DNA from: Anaerolineae bacterium
Lineage (GTDB): Bacteria > Chloroflexota > Anaerolineae > Promineifilales > Promineifilaceae
Assembly (NCBI GenBank): GCA_014879345.1
Contig: JACSSI010000195.1
Span: forward strand, 1 to 7,976
DNA length: 7,976 bases
Reading direction: 5' to 3'
Below the pieces are notes generated by a model, which was not told the DNA's origin, made no database searches, and worked only from the letters and a program-made list of their open reading frames with translations. The translations under genes were made by a program, and so were the position numbers. This document shows positions 1 to 6,074 of the stretch, one piece after another. Every line of letters starts with the position of its first letter. Within the stretch, counting starts at the first letter, position 1.

Positions 1-59
1 GCTTCCAAATCTTCTTGCGCTTGTGTTTCAGGAAATTGTTTTTCAGGTTGTTCTGTCAT
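1..59 (-). CDS. 5' end of an unidentified gene (partial, runs off left edge)
   Basis: An ATG at 59-57 on the minus strand opens a frame with no stop up to the window edge, giving MTEQPEKQFPETQAQEDLE as the visible N-terminus. It overlaps the last 17 bp of the upstream GNAT gene, whose stop is at 45-43, the usual geometry of translationally coupled genes. The visible part is hydrophilic and rich in Gln, Glu and Pro, with no signal peptide or membrane segment, so a cytoplasmic protein or a long acidic N-terminal tail is likely. A weak purine stretch (GGAAAA) lies about 11 nt upstream. With only 19 codons no family can be named, and a chance open frame cannot be excluded. Confidence 0.45.
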   Translation of the reverse strand, partial: MTEQPEKQFPETQAQEDLE

Positions 60-1053
60 TACTATTTGTTTTTCCGTTTTGTTTGGGTAGCTGATACCGA
101 CGCACCATGGGTGCTGATGCCGGTATACCTTGAGTTTCAAGAACGGCCGTTGCCTCGGACAATCCCTTCTTCTGATGTTGAACTGTATGCCTTACCATCA
201 CAGCCTGACTTTCCAACAGAGAAAAACCAGTCCGCTCTAACGGCCGTTGTAGCCAGCTTTGGTATCGACGCACACAGCAAAACACAGGATGAGTAGGCGT
301 GGGCATCACACGGCGCAAGGCCACAGTCAAAATATCCTGCGCCCAAGAATCCGCATTCGGATGCACAAAAAGGCGCATCCATGATGCAATAGAACCAGTT
401 GAGATATGCACAAAAGCCACCAATTCACCATCTTCACGCAGCACCCACCCTTCACCTTCCGTCAATGGTGGCAAAGGCTCGACCAATTGAACCAGACGTG
501 GCACCGTATTCGCATAAAGCAATTGAATATCCCAATCATCCTCCGATTGCCTCGGACTCAACAACAGTGTCGAATGAAATTTCGTATCAACGCTGTCCAA
601 AACCCAGATATCCTGCCGCGTATACACCACAAAGCCAGCGCGCCGCAAAATGGGGAAATCGTCACCCGTCTCATTCACTTCAGCCACAAGGCTATAAACG
701 CCCCTGCTGCCCATTTCAGCAACTGCCTGATCCAATAATGCCAACCAGATTGTTTCTTTTAAATGAAGATCATCGCTATCACCATTCTTTTGAGGTTCCC
801 GGTGCTTATTTCCCAGGAAAAATACATGTGCATGAGGTGATGATTCTTGCACTTGTAACTGAATAAAACCCGTCGCCCCGCTTTCATCGTGTTTACAAAT
901 CAACGTCGGATAATCACCGCTAACCATGCTGATTAGGGCATCCCGCACTGGATGCGGATTAAGCGTCAGTGCAGATTCAGTGTGCAGGGAAACAGCGTTT
1001 TCGCTTAACCGGCTAACCAATGCCAGGTCGCGCAGAGCAAATGGACGAATCAT
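43..1053 (-). CDS. Tandem GNAT-fold acetyltransferase-like protein
   Basis: Predicted 336-residue cytoplasmic protein with two GNAT-like (acetyl-CoA-dependent N-acyltransferase) halves. The N-terminal half opens with the typical IRPFALRDLALVSRL strand-helix (residues 2-16). It contains a region resembling GNAT motifs A and B at about 104-150 (LLDQAVAEMGSRGVYSLVAEV, then FPILRRAGFVVYTRQDIW). The C-terminal half (about 200-290) repeats the layout: WVLREDGELVAFVHIS, a strand-helix over 223-249, and LERTGFSLLESQAVMVRH. Neither half has a clean Q/R-x-x-G-x-G/A acetyl-CoA loop, so one or both domains may be degenerate and the substrate is unknown. A TTG at 1071 would add six residues, but the ATG at 1053 places the domain at the very N-terminus as is usual, so it is preferred. 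No clear Shine-Dalgarno is visible. A hydrophilic tail of about 25 residues ends the protein. The gene contains two copies of the AACGGCCGTT palindrome, one encoding TAV and one encoding RPL. Confidence 0.75.
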   Translation of the reverse strand: MIRPFALRDLALVSRLSENAVSLHTESALTLNPHPVRDALISMVSGDYPTLICKHDESGATGFIQLQVQESSPHAHVFFLGNKHREPQKNGDSDDLHLKETIWLALLDQAVAEMGSRGVYSLVAEVNETGDDFPILRRAGFVVYTRQDIWVLDSVDTKFHSTLLLSPRQSEDDWDIQLLYANTVPRLVQLVEPLPPLTEGEGWVLREDGELVAFVHISTGSIASWMRLFVHPNADSWAQDILTVALRRVMPTPTHPVFCCVRRYQSWLQRPLERTGFSLLESQAVMVRHTVQHQKKGLSEATAVLETQGIPASAPMVRRYQLPKQNGKTNSNDRTT

Positions 1054-1080
1054 TAGTTGAAAGTGTAACAAGCGAACAAA

Positions 1081-1114
1081 AGCATATCAAGGCATTCAAA
1101 CAGAAATCTGTCAA
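1081..1114 (-). promoter_or_regulatory. Weak candidate promoter for the GNAT gene
   Basis: On the minus strand a perfect TTGACA (1114-1109) is followed by an AT-rich stretch containing TGATAT (1089-1084), spacing 19 bp, about 30 bp before the ATG at 1053. The -35 is exact but the -10 is poor and the spacing long, so this is only a candidate. It is the best match seen on the minus strand of the divergent intergenic region. Confidence 0.25.
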
Positions 1115-1268
1115 ACTTTAATGATGGCATACTGTTTGTAACATTGTCTCCAAAGCTTTCTTTTTTGATTCAGGCAGCCTATTGTACACGATTCTTTTTA
1201 AATTTCTGCACCCAGCGCGTGAGTACTGCCACAGAACAGATCATGGAAAGTGCCTCTCTCCCAAGCTT

Positions 1269-1297
1269 TTGACGCCCAATCCCCCCTGACTTATAAT
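1269..1297 (+). promoter_or_regulatory. Strong sigma70-type promoter for the methyltransferase gene
   Basis: TTGACG (1269-1274), a 17-bp spacer and a perfect TATAAT (1292-1297) match the housekeeping sigma factor consensus at 11 of 12 positions. Transcription should start near 1304, leaving a leader of about 31 nt before the ATG at 1335. The rest of the 1054-1334 intergenic region shows no gene or RNA that I can recognise. Confidence 0.75.
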
Positions 1298-1334
1298 GCC
1301 CCAATATTTGTGAAAGAATGAGACCAATAAATTT

Positions 1335-2159
1335 ATGACAGAAAAAGATAATCAATCATTACCTTCTGAGCTTTACACGGAAGAATATTTTTTAACAGCC
1401 TGTGAAGGGTATGATGTGTTCATTGAATCAGAAGGGGTGCAGTTATCACGGCGCTTGCACGATTCATTTAAGATTGCTGAAGTGCAGCCTGGTATGCGTG
1501 TGCTAGATGTGGGCTGCGGCCGAGGCGAGATTGTGCGCTATTGCATGGAACAAGGCATCGAGGCTTATGGCATAGACTATGCCCTGGCCGCTGGCAAAAT
1601 GACCCGCGATGTCATTGAAGTGGAACAGAAAAAGATGGCAGAATCAGGCCAGAATGAAGCCATCAAGGCTGGCGTTTGCCTCTCTGACGCCAAAAAACTG
1701 CCCTTCCCCACTGGCTATTTTGACCGCGTGTTGATGTTTGATGTGGTCGAGCATCTCTATCCTTGGGAATTGCAGGAAGCGATGTTGGAAGTGCGCCGGG
1801 TGTTGAAGGATAACGGCCGTTTCATCATCCATACTGCGCCCAATCGGTGGTACGACCAATACGCTTACCCCTGGGTGCGACGTTTCCGCACCTTAACCGG
1901 ACATAGCGACCACTATCCAAAAGACCCCCGCGCCATCACGCCCGTCAACCAACATGTGCACGTCAACGAACAAGATATGCGCAGCATGAAAAAAGCATTA
2001 GCAGATGCAGGCTTCTCCGGTAAAGTCTGGCTCGATTCTCCACCCCAGAATCGTCAAGAAAACTTCATCCTTGCCGGACTGCGCTTCGTGGCCTTCGATG
2101 TCCCCCCCTTCCGCTGGTTCTTCGAGCGTGAAGTCTTCGCCGTAGCGGAAAAACAGTGA
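1335..2159 (+). CDS. Class I SAM-dependent methyltransferase (UbiE/Methyltransf_11 type)
   Basis: Predicted 274-residue soluble methyltransferase using S-adenosylmethionine. Motif I VLDVGCGRGE is at residues 56-65, the acidic residue that binds the SAM ribose is in GIDYA (Asp81), an adenine-loop element is DAKKLPFP (118-125), and the post-motif FDVVEHL is at 135-141, followed by VLKDNGRFIIHTAPN. These are the standard marks of the Methyltransf_11 group; the acceptor substrate cannot be read from the sequence. The C-terminal third (about 180-274), with many aromatic and charged residues, probably forms the acceptor cap. The gene has its own strong promoter, no obvious Shine-Dalgarno, and is preceded by a six-codon mini-ORF whose stop overlaps this ATG. 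The downstream glycosyltransferase begins 44 bp later in the same direction, so the two are probably co-transcribed. That suggests, by inference only, methylation of a glycan or lipid-linked sugar. The palindrome AACGGCCGTT occurs once (1812), encoding NGR. Confidence 0.85.
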   Translation: MTEKDNQSLPSELYTEEYFLTACEGYDVFIESEGVQLSRRLHDSFKIAEVQPGMRVLDVGCGRGEIVRYCMEQGIEAYGIDYALAAGKMTRDVIEVEQKKMAESGQNEAIKAGVCLSDAKKLPFPTGYFDRVLMFDVVEHLYPWELQEAMLEVRRVLKDNGRFIIHTAPNRWYDQYAYPWVRRFRTLTGHSDHYPKDPRAITPVNQHVHVNEQDMRSMKKALADAGFSGKVWLDSPPQNRQENFILAGLRFVAFDVPPFRWFFEREVFAVAEKQ

Positions 2160-2197
2160 ACAGTGACCACTGACCACCGAAAACTGACCACTGATCT
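2156..2197 (+). repeat. Degenerate heptanucleotide tandem repeat (six units)
   Basis: Six consecutive 7-mers can be read: GTGAACA, GTGACCA, CTGACCA, CCGAAAA, CTGACCA, CTGATCT. The core is (C/G)TGACCA. The methyltransferase stop codon (2157-2159) lies inside the first unit and the array ends 6 bp before the glycosyltransferase ATG. It therefore fills nearly the whole intergenic gap and replaces any Shine-Dalgarno. The layout is reminiscent of the short tandemly repeated heptamers (STRR) of filamentous cyanobacteria. Confidence 0.65.
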
Positions 2198-2203
2198 CTT
2201 CAC

Positions 2204-4249
2204 ATGAACAAACGCACCCTCATCCTTCTGCTACTGCTCATCTTGCTGACAGGGTTTGCGTTGCGCACCTTCCAGTTAACCAATATCCCACCCGGACTGA
2301 CCCACGACGAAGCCAATCATGGGCGAGAAGCCTTGGGGATTTTGGATGGTGTGCTTCTATTTTACTTTCCCTTGAATTATGGCAGCGAACCGCTCTACAG
2401 CTACACGGCCGCTTTAAGCATGTGGCTGTTTGGCGAAGGCTTGTTTGCCCTGCGTCTTGTTAACGTTATCTTTGGCCTGGCGACCATCATCATGACTTAT
2501 TTGTGGGCAGCAAGGGCATTTGATCGGAAAACGGCCGTTCTCACCGCAGCCCTCATCGCCATCTCATTTTGGCCTCTAGCCAGCAGTCGGGAAGCCCTGC
2601 GCGTCGGCATGTTGCCCTTCTTCACCACCGCCGCCGTCTACTTCTTCTGGCGCATCCTCGAAACCGCAGGAATATCCTCATGCAGAGATGCCGAGACACA
2701 GCGTAATTTAAGAAAAAAATCTGCACCATCTGCGAATAAGTCAGCTTTCCCCATCTGGCAAACCATCGCTTTCGGCATCTCCATCACCTTCACTCTGCAC
2801 ATCTACCTGGCCTCCCGTGTTGCCTGGTTGATGTTTCCGCTGTTTTTGCTTTACTTGTTCCTCATCCACCGCCCAATTTTCAAACAATCATGGAAACCAG
2901 TGGTAACTGGCCTCCTTCTGGCAGGCTTACTCGTCATACCCATGTTTGTCTACTTGCGCCTGCATCCCGAAGCGCTCACCCGCCTCGACATGCTCGACGG
3001 CCCCTTGCAAGCCTTAACCTCCGGCAATATTCGCCCCCTCTTCAAAAACGTGTCTGAAGCACTGCTGGCCTTCATCTGGCCCGGCTATGGCGATCAGTTT
3101 CTAGCTTACAACATTCCTGGGCGACCGGTTTTAGATGGCATAACGGCCGTTTTCTTCATCATCGGCCTCGGTACTTCCATCTGGCACTGGCGACAGCCTG
3201 CCTCTGCCTTCCTGCTGCTCTGGTTTGGTGTAGGCATCATCCCCTCACTCATCACCGGTGCCACCGCCAACACCACGCGCAACATGGCCGCCCTGCCCGC
3301 CGTTTACCTGCTGCCCGCCGTTGGCTTTTGGGCAATAGCAACCTGGTTGATGGCGCGGTTTGACTGGCTGAAACGGCCGTTTGTAATGGGAACGGCCGTT
3401 CTCTGGCTACTATTCATCGGCTGGACAACCTATCAGGACTACTTCGTGCGCTGGGCAAACCTGCCCGACGTACGCGGCGCGTATCAAGTCAACCTCATCA
3501 ACGCCCTCACCCACATCGCCCAAACCGACCCCAACACGCCACTCGTCATCTCCACCGTCTACCCCGGCCCCGTCCATGATGCTTCCATCGCCCTCGTCAT
3601 ACAACCAGCCAGCCAGCAAAGCCAACGCTGGATCGATGCCCGGTACGCCCTCATCTGGCCCGCAGGCAGCACCGCCCAAGCCATCATCCCCGCCTCCACA
3701 CCACCCAACCCGCTCTTCAACCAATGGCTCACCCCCCTAGAAACCCACTCCCTGCGCCCCACCGATCACGATCCCAGCTACACCCTCAATCAATTACAGC
3801 CTCCTGAACTAGACACCCTGGCATCTCTCGCCAACTTCGGCAACGCCATCGAACTGATTGACGCTTACTGGACAAATCCAGCCACGCTCCCCGGCGAAAC
3901 CACCAACATGGTCACCATGTGGCGCGTCCTCGACCCGGCACAAATCGGGCCATCCCATCCGCCAGCCAACACCCCAGACACCGCCTTCTTCACCCAAATC
4001 CTTACCCCCGACGGCGGCGTCCTCAGCCAACGGGATGCCCTCGACGCCCCCTCCTGGAATTGGCACACTGGCGACATCCTCATCCAAATACATCCCCTCA
4101 CCATCCCCGCCGAAAGCCAGCCCGGTGAGTATCGCACCATCATCGGCATCTACGACCGCCCGACGCTAGAGCGCGTCCCCACCATCGACGAAAACGGAAA
4201 CTCCGCTGATTCCTTCTTCAACGCACCGCCGCTCATTATTAACCATTAA
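2204..4249 (+). CDS. GT39/PMT-like polytopic glycosyltransferase with C-terminal beta-rich domain
   Basis: Predicted 681-residue integral membrane glycosyltransferase of the GT-C fold (PMT_2/ArnT-like). Such enzymes transfer a sugar from a polyprenyl-phosphate donor on the outer face of the membrane. The first helix (about 5-22) is followed by PPGLTHDEANHG (28-39). The Asp34-Glu35 pair in this first outer loop is the family's catalytic signature. About 10 to 12 further hydrophobic segments lie between roughly 65 and 406. Residues from about 410 to the end are soluble and probably extracytoplasmic. The last 130 or so (FGNAIELIDAYW to PPLIINH) look like the beta-sandwich domain often attached to Chloroflexota GT39 proteins. 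A hydrophilic insert at about 154-182 includes RDAETQR and coincides with a decayed repeat. Sugar and acceptor are unknown. The coding strand is very C-rich, unlike the paralog at 6970. Four copies of AACGGCCGTT are present (2530, 3142, 3372, 3391). No Shine-Dalgarno is visible; translation may be coupled to the methyltransferase. Confidence 0.85.
   Translation: MNKRTLILLLLLILLTGFALRTFQLTNIPPGLTHDEANHGREALGILDGVLLFYFPLNYGSEPLYSYTAALSMWLFGEGLFALRLVNVIFGLATIIMTYLWAARAFDRKTAVLTAALIAISFWPLASSREALRVGMLPFFTTAAVYFFWRILETAGISSCRDAETQRNLRKKSAPSANKSAFPIWQTIAFGISITFTLHIYLASRVAWLMFPLFLLYLFLIHRPIFKQSWKPVVTGLLLAGLLVIPMFVYLRLHPEALTRLDMLDGPLQALTSGNIRPLFKNVSEALLAFIWPGYGDQFLAYNIPGRPVLDGITAVFFIIGLGTSIWHWRQPASAFLLLWFGVGIIPSLITGATANTTRNMAALPAVYLLPAVGFWAIATWLMARFDWLKRPFVMGTAVLWLLFIGWTTYQDYFVRWANLPDVRGAYQVNLINALTHIAQTDPNTPLVISTVYPGPVHDASIALVIQPASQQSQRWIDARYALIWPAGSTAQAIIPASTPPNPLFNQWLTPLETHSLRPTDHDPSYTLNQLQPPELDTLASLANFGNAIELIDAYWTNPATLPGETTNMVTMWRVLDPAQIGPSHPPANTPDTAFFTQILTPDGGVLSQRDALDAPSWNWHTGDILIQIHPLTIPAESQPGEYRTIIGIYDRPTLERVPTIDENGNSADSFFNAPPLIINH
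2682..2734. repeat. Decayed dispersed-repeat-like insert inside the glycosyltransferase gene
   Basis: The stretch begins GCAGAGATGCCGAGACACAG (2682-2701), passes through a poly-A tract (2713-2719) and ends TCTGCACCATCTGCG (2720-2734). The left part is a run of GCAGAGA-like units and the right part carries the complementary TCTGC units, so it is an imperfect inverted arrangement. It encodes the hydrophilic stretch around CRDAETQRNLRKK, which is out of character with the flanking membrane helices. I read it as a remnant of a small dispersed repeat that entered in frame. Confidence 0.4.
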
Positions 4250-4266
4250 TTTTTCCCCTGCTTTTC

Positions 4267-4295
4267 TTTACGATTCCAGCAATCCGAATTATCAT
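4267..4295 (+). promoter_or_regulatory. Candidate promoter for the sortase gene, near-leaderless
   Basis: TTTACG (4267-4272), a 17-bp spacer and TATCAT (4290-4295) give 9 of 12 matches to the sigma70 consensus. The expected start of transcription is near 4302, one or two bases before the ATG at 4304, so the mRNA would be leaderless or nearly so. This fits the lack of any Shine-Dalgarno before the sortase. No terminator hairpin is visible between the glycosyltransferase stop and this promoter. Confidence 0.5.
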
Positions 4296-4303
4296 AGCCG
4301 CCT

Positions 4304-5299
4304 ATGAGTGAAAGACGATCAGTTGACGAACTATCAGTCAAAGAGCTAGAAGAACTCCTGTATCGCAAAAAACGGCAGGAACGGCAACAGCGTTTAGAAC
4401 GGATGCGGGAAAACGGCCGTTTAATCGTCGTCGATGGCGTAGAACCACCTAATCCCGAATCACCTCGTCTGGAACGGCCGTTAGCCACCCCCACCGGTGC
4501 TATGGCAAACTACATCTTCCAACCAGACGAAACCACAACACCACAACCAGCCCACAAAGAAAAAACAGGCATCAACTGGCGTTGGGTCTCCAACAAATTC
4601 TGGCTGTTTGTTGAAATCGGAGCCGTCGTCGGTCTCGTCGTTTTATTAGGCGGCATCTGGATTACCCGGCAAGAACTTAACCAGGAAATCGCCCAGGCAC
4701 AGCAAGTACAAGTGCAAGAAATCGCCCTGCCAACCCCCACCGCCACCCCCATCATCGATCTCGTCGTGCTGCCCTCCGGCCATAAACCACCCGTTGCTGG
4801 CCGCCCACCAGAAGCCGGCGAAGCAGGCGACATCCCTGCCCATCTATTGCCAGCCATCAACGCCTACGTGCCACCGCCATTACCAACTCCTGGGCCAGAA
4901 CAAGCTCGCCGCATCGAAATTCCCGCCATCGGCGTGGATAGCACCATCGTCCAGGGTACCCAATGGGACCAATTGAAAAAAGGCGTCGGCCAACACATTG
5001 GCTCCTCCCAACCCGGTGATGATGGCAACCTCGTCCTCGCCGCCCACAACGACATCTTTGGCGAAATTTTCCGCCATCTGGATAAATTAGTTCCGGGCGA
5101 TGAAATCATCATCTCCACTGAACGCAACACATACCATTACATTGTGCGTGAAATCGACGTTGTCAAACCCACAGACGTGCAAGTTATGGCCCCCACCGAA
5201 TTTGCACAAACGACGCTCATCTCCTGCTATCCATACCAAATAAATACAGATCGTATTGTCGTTTTCGCCGACCTCGTTACAGGTAAGAATTCCTCATAA
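4304..5299 (+). CDS. Membrane-anchored sortase (cysteine transpeptidase)
   Basis: Predicted 331-residue sortase, which cleaves a C-terminal sorting signal on secreted proteins and joins them to a cell-wall or surface nucleophile. The catalytic triad is visible: His248 in NLVLAAHND, Cys308 in TLISCYP (the TLxTC-like motif with Ser in place of Thr) and Arg317 in INTDRIVVF. The sortase domain spans about 202-327. In front of it are a charged, probably coiled-coil cytoplasmic segment (about 8-36, KELEELLYRKKRQERQQRL), a linker, one membrane helix (about 99-120) and a long Pro/Thr-rich outer spacer (about 140-200). The topology is N-terminus inside. The cytoplasmic extension of nearly 100 residues is longer than in typical class A sortases; the subclass cannot be fixed by eye (class D- or E-like). 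No substrate with a recognisable sorting signal is in the window. Two AACGGCCGTT copies lie in the cytoplasmic part (4412, 4473) and none in the catalytic domain. Confidence 0.87.
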   Translation: MSERRSVDELSVKELEELLYRKKRQERQQRLERMRENGRLIVVDGVEPPNPESPRLERPLATPTGAMANYIFQPDETTTPQPAHKEKTGINWRWVSNKFWLFVEIGAVVGLVVLLGGIWITRQELNQEIAQAQQVQVQEIALPTPTATPIIDLVVLPSGHKPPVAGRPPEAGEAGDIPAHLLPAINAYVPPPLPTPGPEQARRIEIPAIGVDSTIVQGTQWDQLKKGVGQHIGSSQPGDDGNLVLAAHNDIFGEIFRHLDKLVPGDEIIISTERNTYHYIVREIDVVKPTDVQVMAPTEFAQTTLISCYPYQINTDRIVVFADLVTGKNSS

Positions 5300-5304
5300 T
5301 ATTG

Positions 5305-5333
5305 TTGACTCCCCTGGAGGCTTGTGCTATGAT
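5305..5333 (+). promoter_or_regulatory. Promoter of the infC-rpmI-rplT operon
   Basis: TTGACT (5305-5310), a 17-bp spacer and TATGAT (5328-5333) match the sigma70 consensus at 10 of 12 positions. The -35 begins 5 bp after the sortase stop codon. Transcription should start near 5340, giving infC a leader of about 104 nt, much longer than those of the neighbouring genes. Confidence 0.75.
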
Positions 5334-5339
5334 CTCCCT

Positions 5340-5443
5340 CGATTTCCGGTCATTTGGCCGGATTATTTGTTCTTATAGGGCTTTGTAATGTTGGGCAAAC
5401 AATAAATTGCCCGCTTACACAAATAAAATTGGAGCGTTAAGCA
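5340..5443 (+). promoter_or_regulatory. Structured 5' leader of infC
   Basis: Two hairpins can be drawn in the predicted untranslated leader. The first is TCCGGTC (5345-5351), loop ATTT, GGCCGGA (5356-5362), seven pairs including one G-T wobble. It is followed by a U-rich but interrupted stretch, so it could act as a weak attenuator. The second is GGGCAA (5393-5398), loop of 8, TTGCCC (5407-5412). A good Shine-Dalgarno GGAG (5431-5434) follows. In many bacteria this operon is autoregulated by L20 or IF3 through its leader; whether this leader does so is inference. Confidence 0.4.
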
Positions 5444-5998
5444 ATTCGCAGAAGAGGCAAGCCAAAACCACGTAAACCTAGCAGTGTCAATTACCGAATC
5501 AATAATCAAATTCGGGTGCGCGAAGTTCGTTTGATTGATCATAACGGGGATAACCACGATGTGATATCCACGAGAAAAGCACTTGAGATGGCGCAAGAAG
5601 CCGAACTTGATTTGGTAGAAGTGGCACCTAATGCTAACCCACCGGTCTGTCGTATTATGGATTATGGCAAATTTGCCTACGAAAAGACCAAGAAAGAAAA
5701 AGAAGCAAGGAAGCAGCAGAAGCAGATAGAAATCAAAACACTAAAGCTGACTCCTAGAACCGGTGCTTTTCACCGAGATTTGCAAGTTAACAAAGCACGA
5801 AAATGGCTACAAGAAGGGAAAAAGGTTAAATTTCAAATTCGCTTTAGAGCAAGAGAAATCACTTATCCTGAAATCGGTCAGAAAATGCTGGAAGGTGTTG
5901 CCGAAGAGCTGGCAGATGTCAGTGAAGTTGAGCAAAAGCCAATATTAGAAGGTTGGTCTATGACGCTCATGCTAACACCAGAAGTTACGTCATCCTAA
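5444..5998 (+). CDS. infC: Translation initiation factor IF-3, AUU start codon
   Basis: IF-3 binds the 30S subunit, blocks premature 50S joining and proofreads the start codon. The 184-residue protein has the N-terminal domain (about 16-85, beginning NYRINNQIRVREVRLIDHNG), a lysine-rich linker (81-93) and the C-terminal domain (about 94-180). The family signature is CRIMDYGKFAYEKTK (69-83). An automatic call would start at GTG 5516, which would remove the conserved YRINNQIR segment and 24 residues. Upstream in frame there is no ATG, GTG or TTG before the stop at 5438-5440. The ATT at 5444 lies 9 nt after GGAG (5431-5434) and gives the normal IF-3 N-terminus (M)RRRGKPKPRKP. AUU initiation of infC is the classical autoregulatory device known from Escherichia coli, where excess IF-3 represses its own non-canonical start. 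It is followed by rpmI and rplT, the usual gene order. No AACGGCCGTT copies. Confidence 0.9.
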   Translation: MRRRGKPKPRKPSSVNYRINNQIRVREVRLIDHNGDNHDVISTRKALEMAQEAELDLVEVAPNANPPVCRIMDYGKFAYEKTKKEKEARKQQKQIEIKTLKLTPRTGAFHRDLQVNKARKWLQEGKKVKFQIRFRAREITYPEIGQKMLEGVAEELADVSEVEQKPILEGWSMTLMLTPEVTSS

Positions 5999-6035
5999 GA
6001 AAATGGCTAACTTTTTATAACCAAATATGTCAATC

Positions 6036-6058
6036 AAAAACCCCATTGGGGTTTTTTT
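6036..6058 (+). terminator. Intrinsic terminator/attenuator between infC and rpmI
   Basis: AAAAACCCC (6036-6044), loop ATT, GGGGTTTTT (6048-6056) form a nine-pair stem followed by a continuous T tract to 6058. Only the inner four pairs are GC, so termination is probably partial. It lies 16 nt before the rpmI ATG and just before its Shine-Dalgarno, so it would set the ratio of IF-3 to ribosomal protein mRNA. Confidence 0.6.
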
Positions 6059-6074
6059 ATGAGGGATAGATACT

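Noticed and set aside
399..866. Plus-strand open frames of 110 and 155 codons opposite the GNAT gene
   Set aside because: Low-complexity Pro/His/Ser-rich translations with no domain; the minus-strand frame has clear GNAT features.
1053..1071. TTG start at 1071 for the GNAT gene
   Set aside because: It adds only six residues not typical of the domain; ATG 1053 directly precedes the canonical GNAT first strand.
3372..3400. The two palindromes 9 bp apart as an operator or a CRISPR repeat pair
   Set aside because: They lie inside a transmembrane coding segment, and the same word is scattered through the window without regular spacing.
3884..3898. LPGET in the first glycosyltransferase as a sortase signal
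   Set aside because: It is internal, lacks the final Gly of LPxTG and is not followed by a membrane helix and basic tail.
3410..4149. Several minus-strand open frames and two plus-strand alternative frames inside the first glycosyltransferase
   Set aside because: They arise from the strong C richness of the coding strand; translations are Gly/Val- or Pro/Arg-rich shadows with no recognisable motif.
4250..4303. A terminator between the glycosyltransferase and sortase genes
   Set aside because: The stretch is T-rich but has no stem of useful length.
5516..5998. infC starting at GTG 5516 (160 residues)
   Set aside because: It would delete the conserved IF-3 N-terminal segment encoded in the same frame upstream; ATT 5444 has a proper Shine-Dalgarno.
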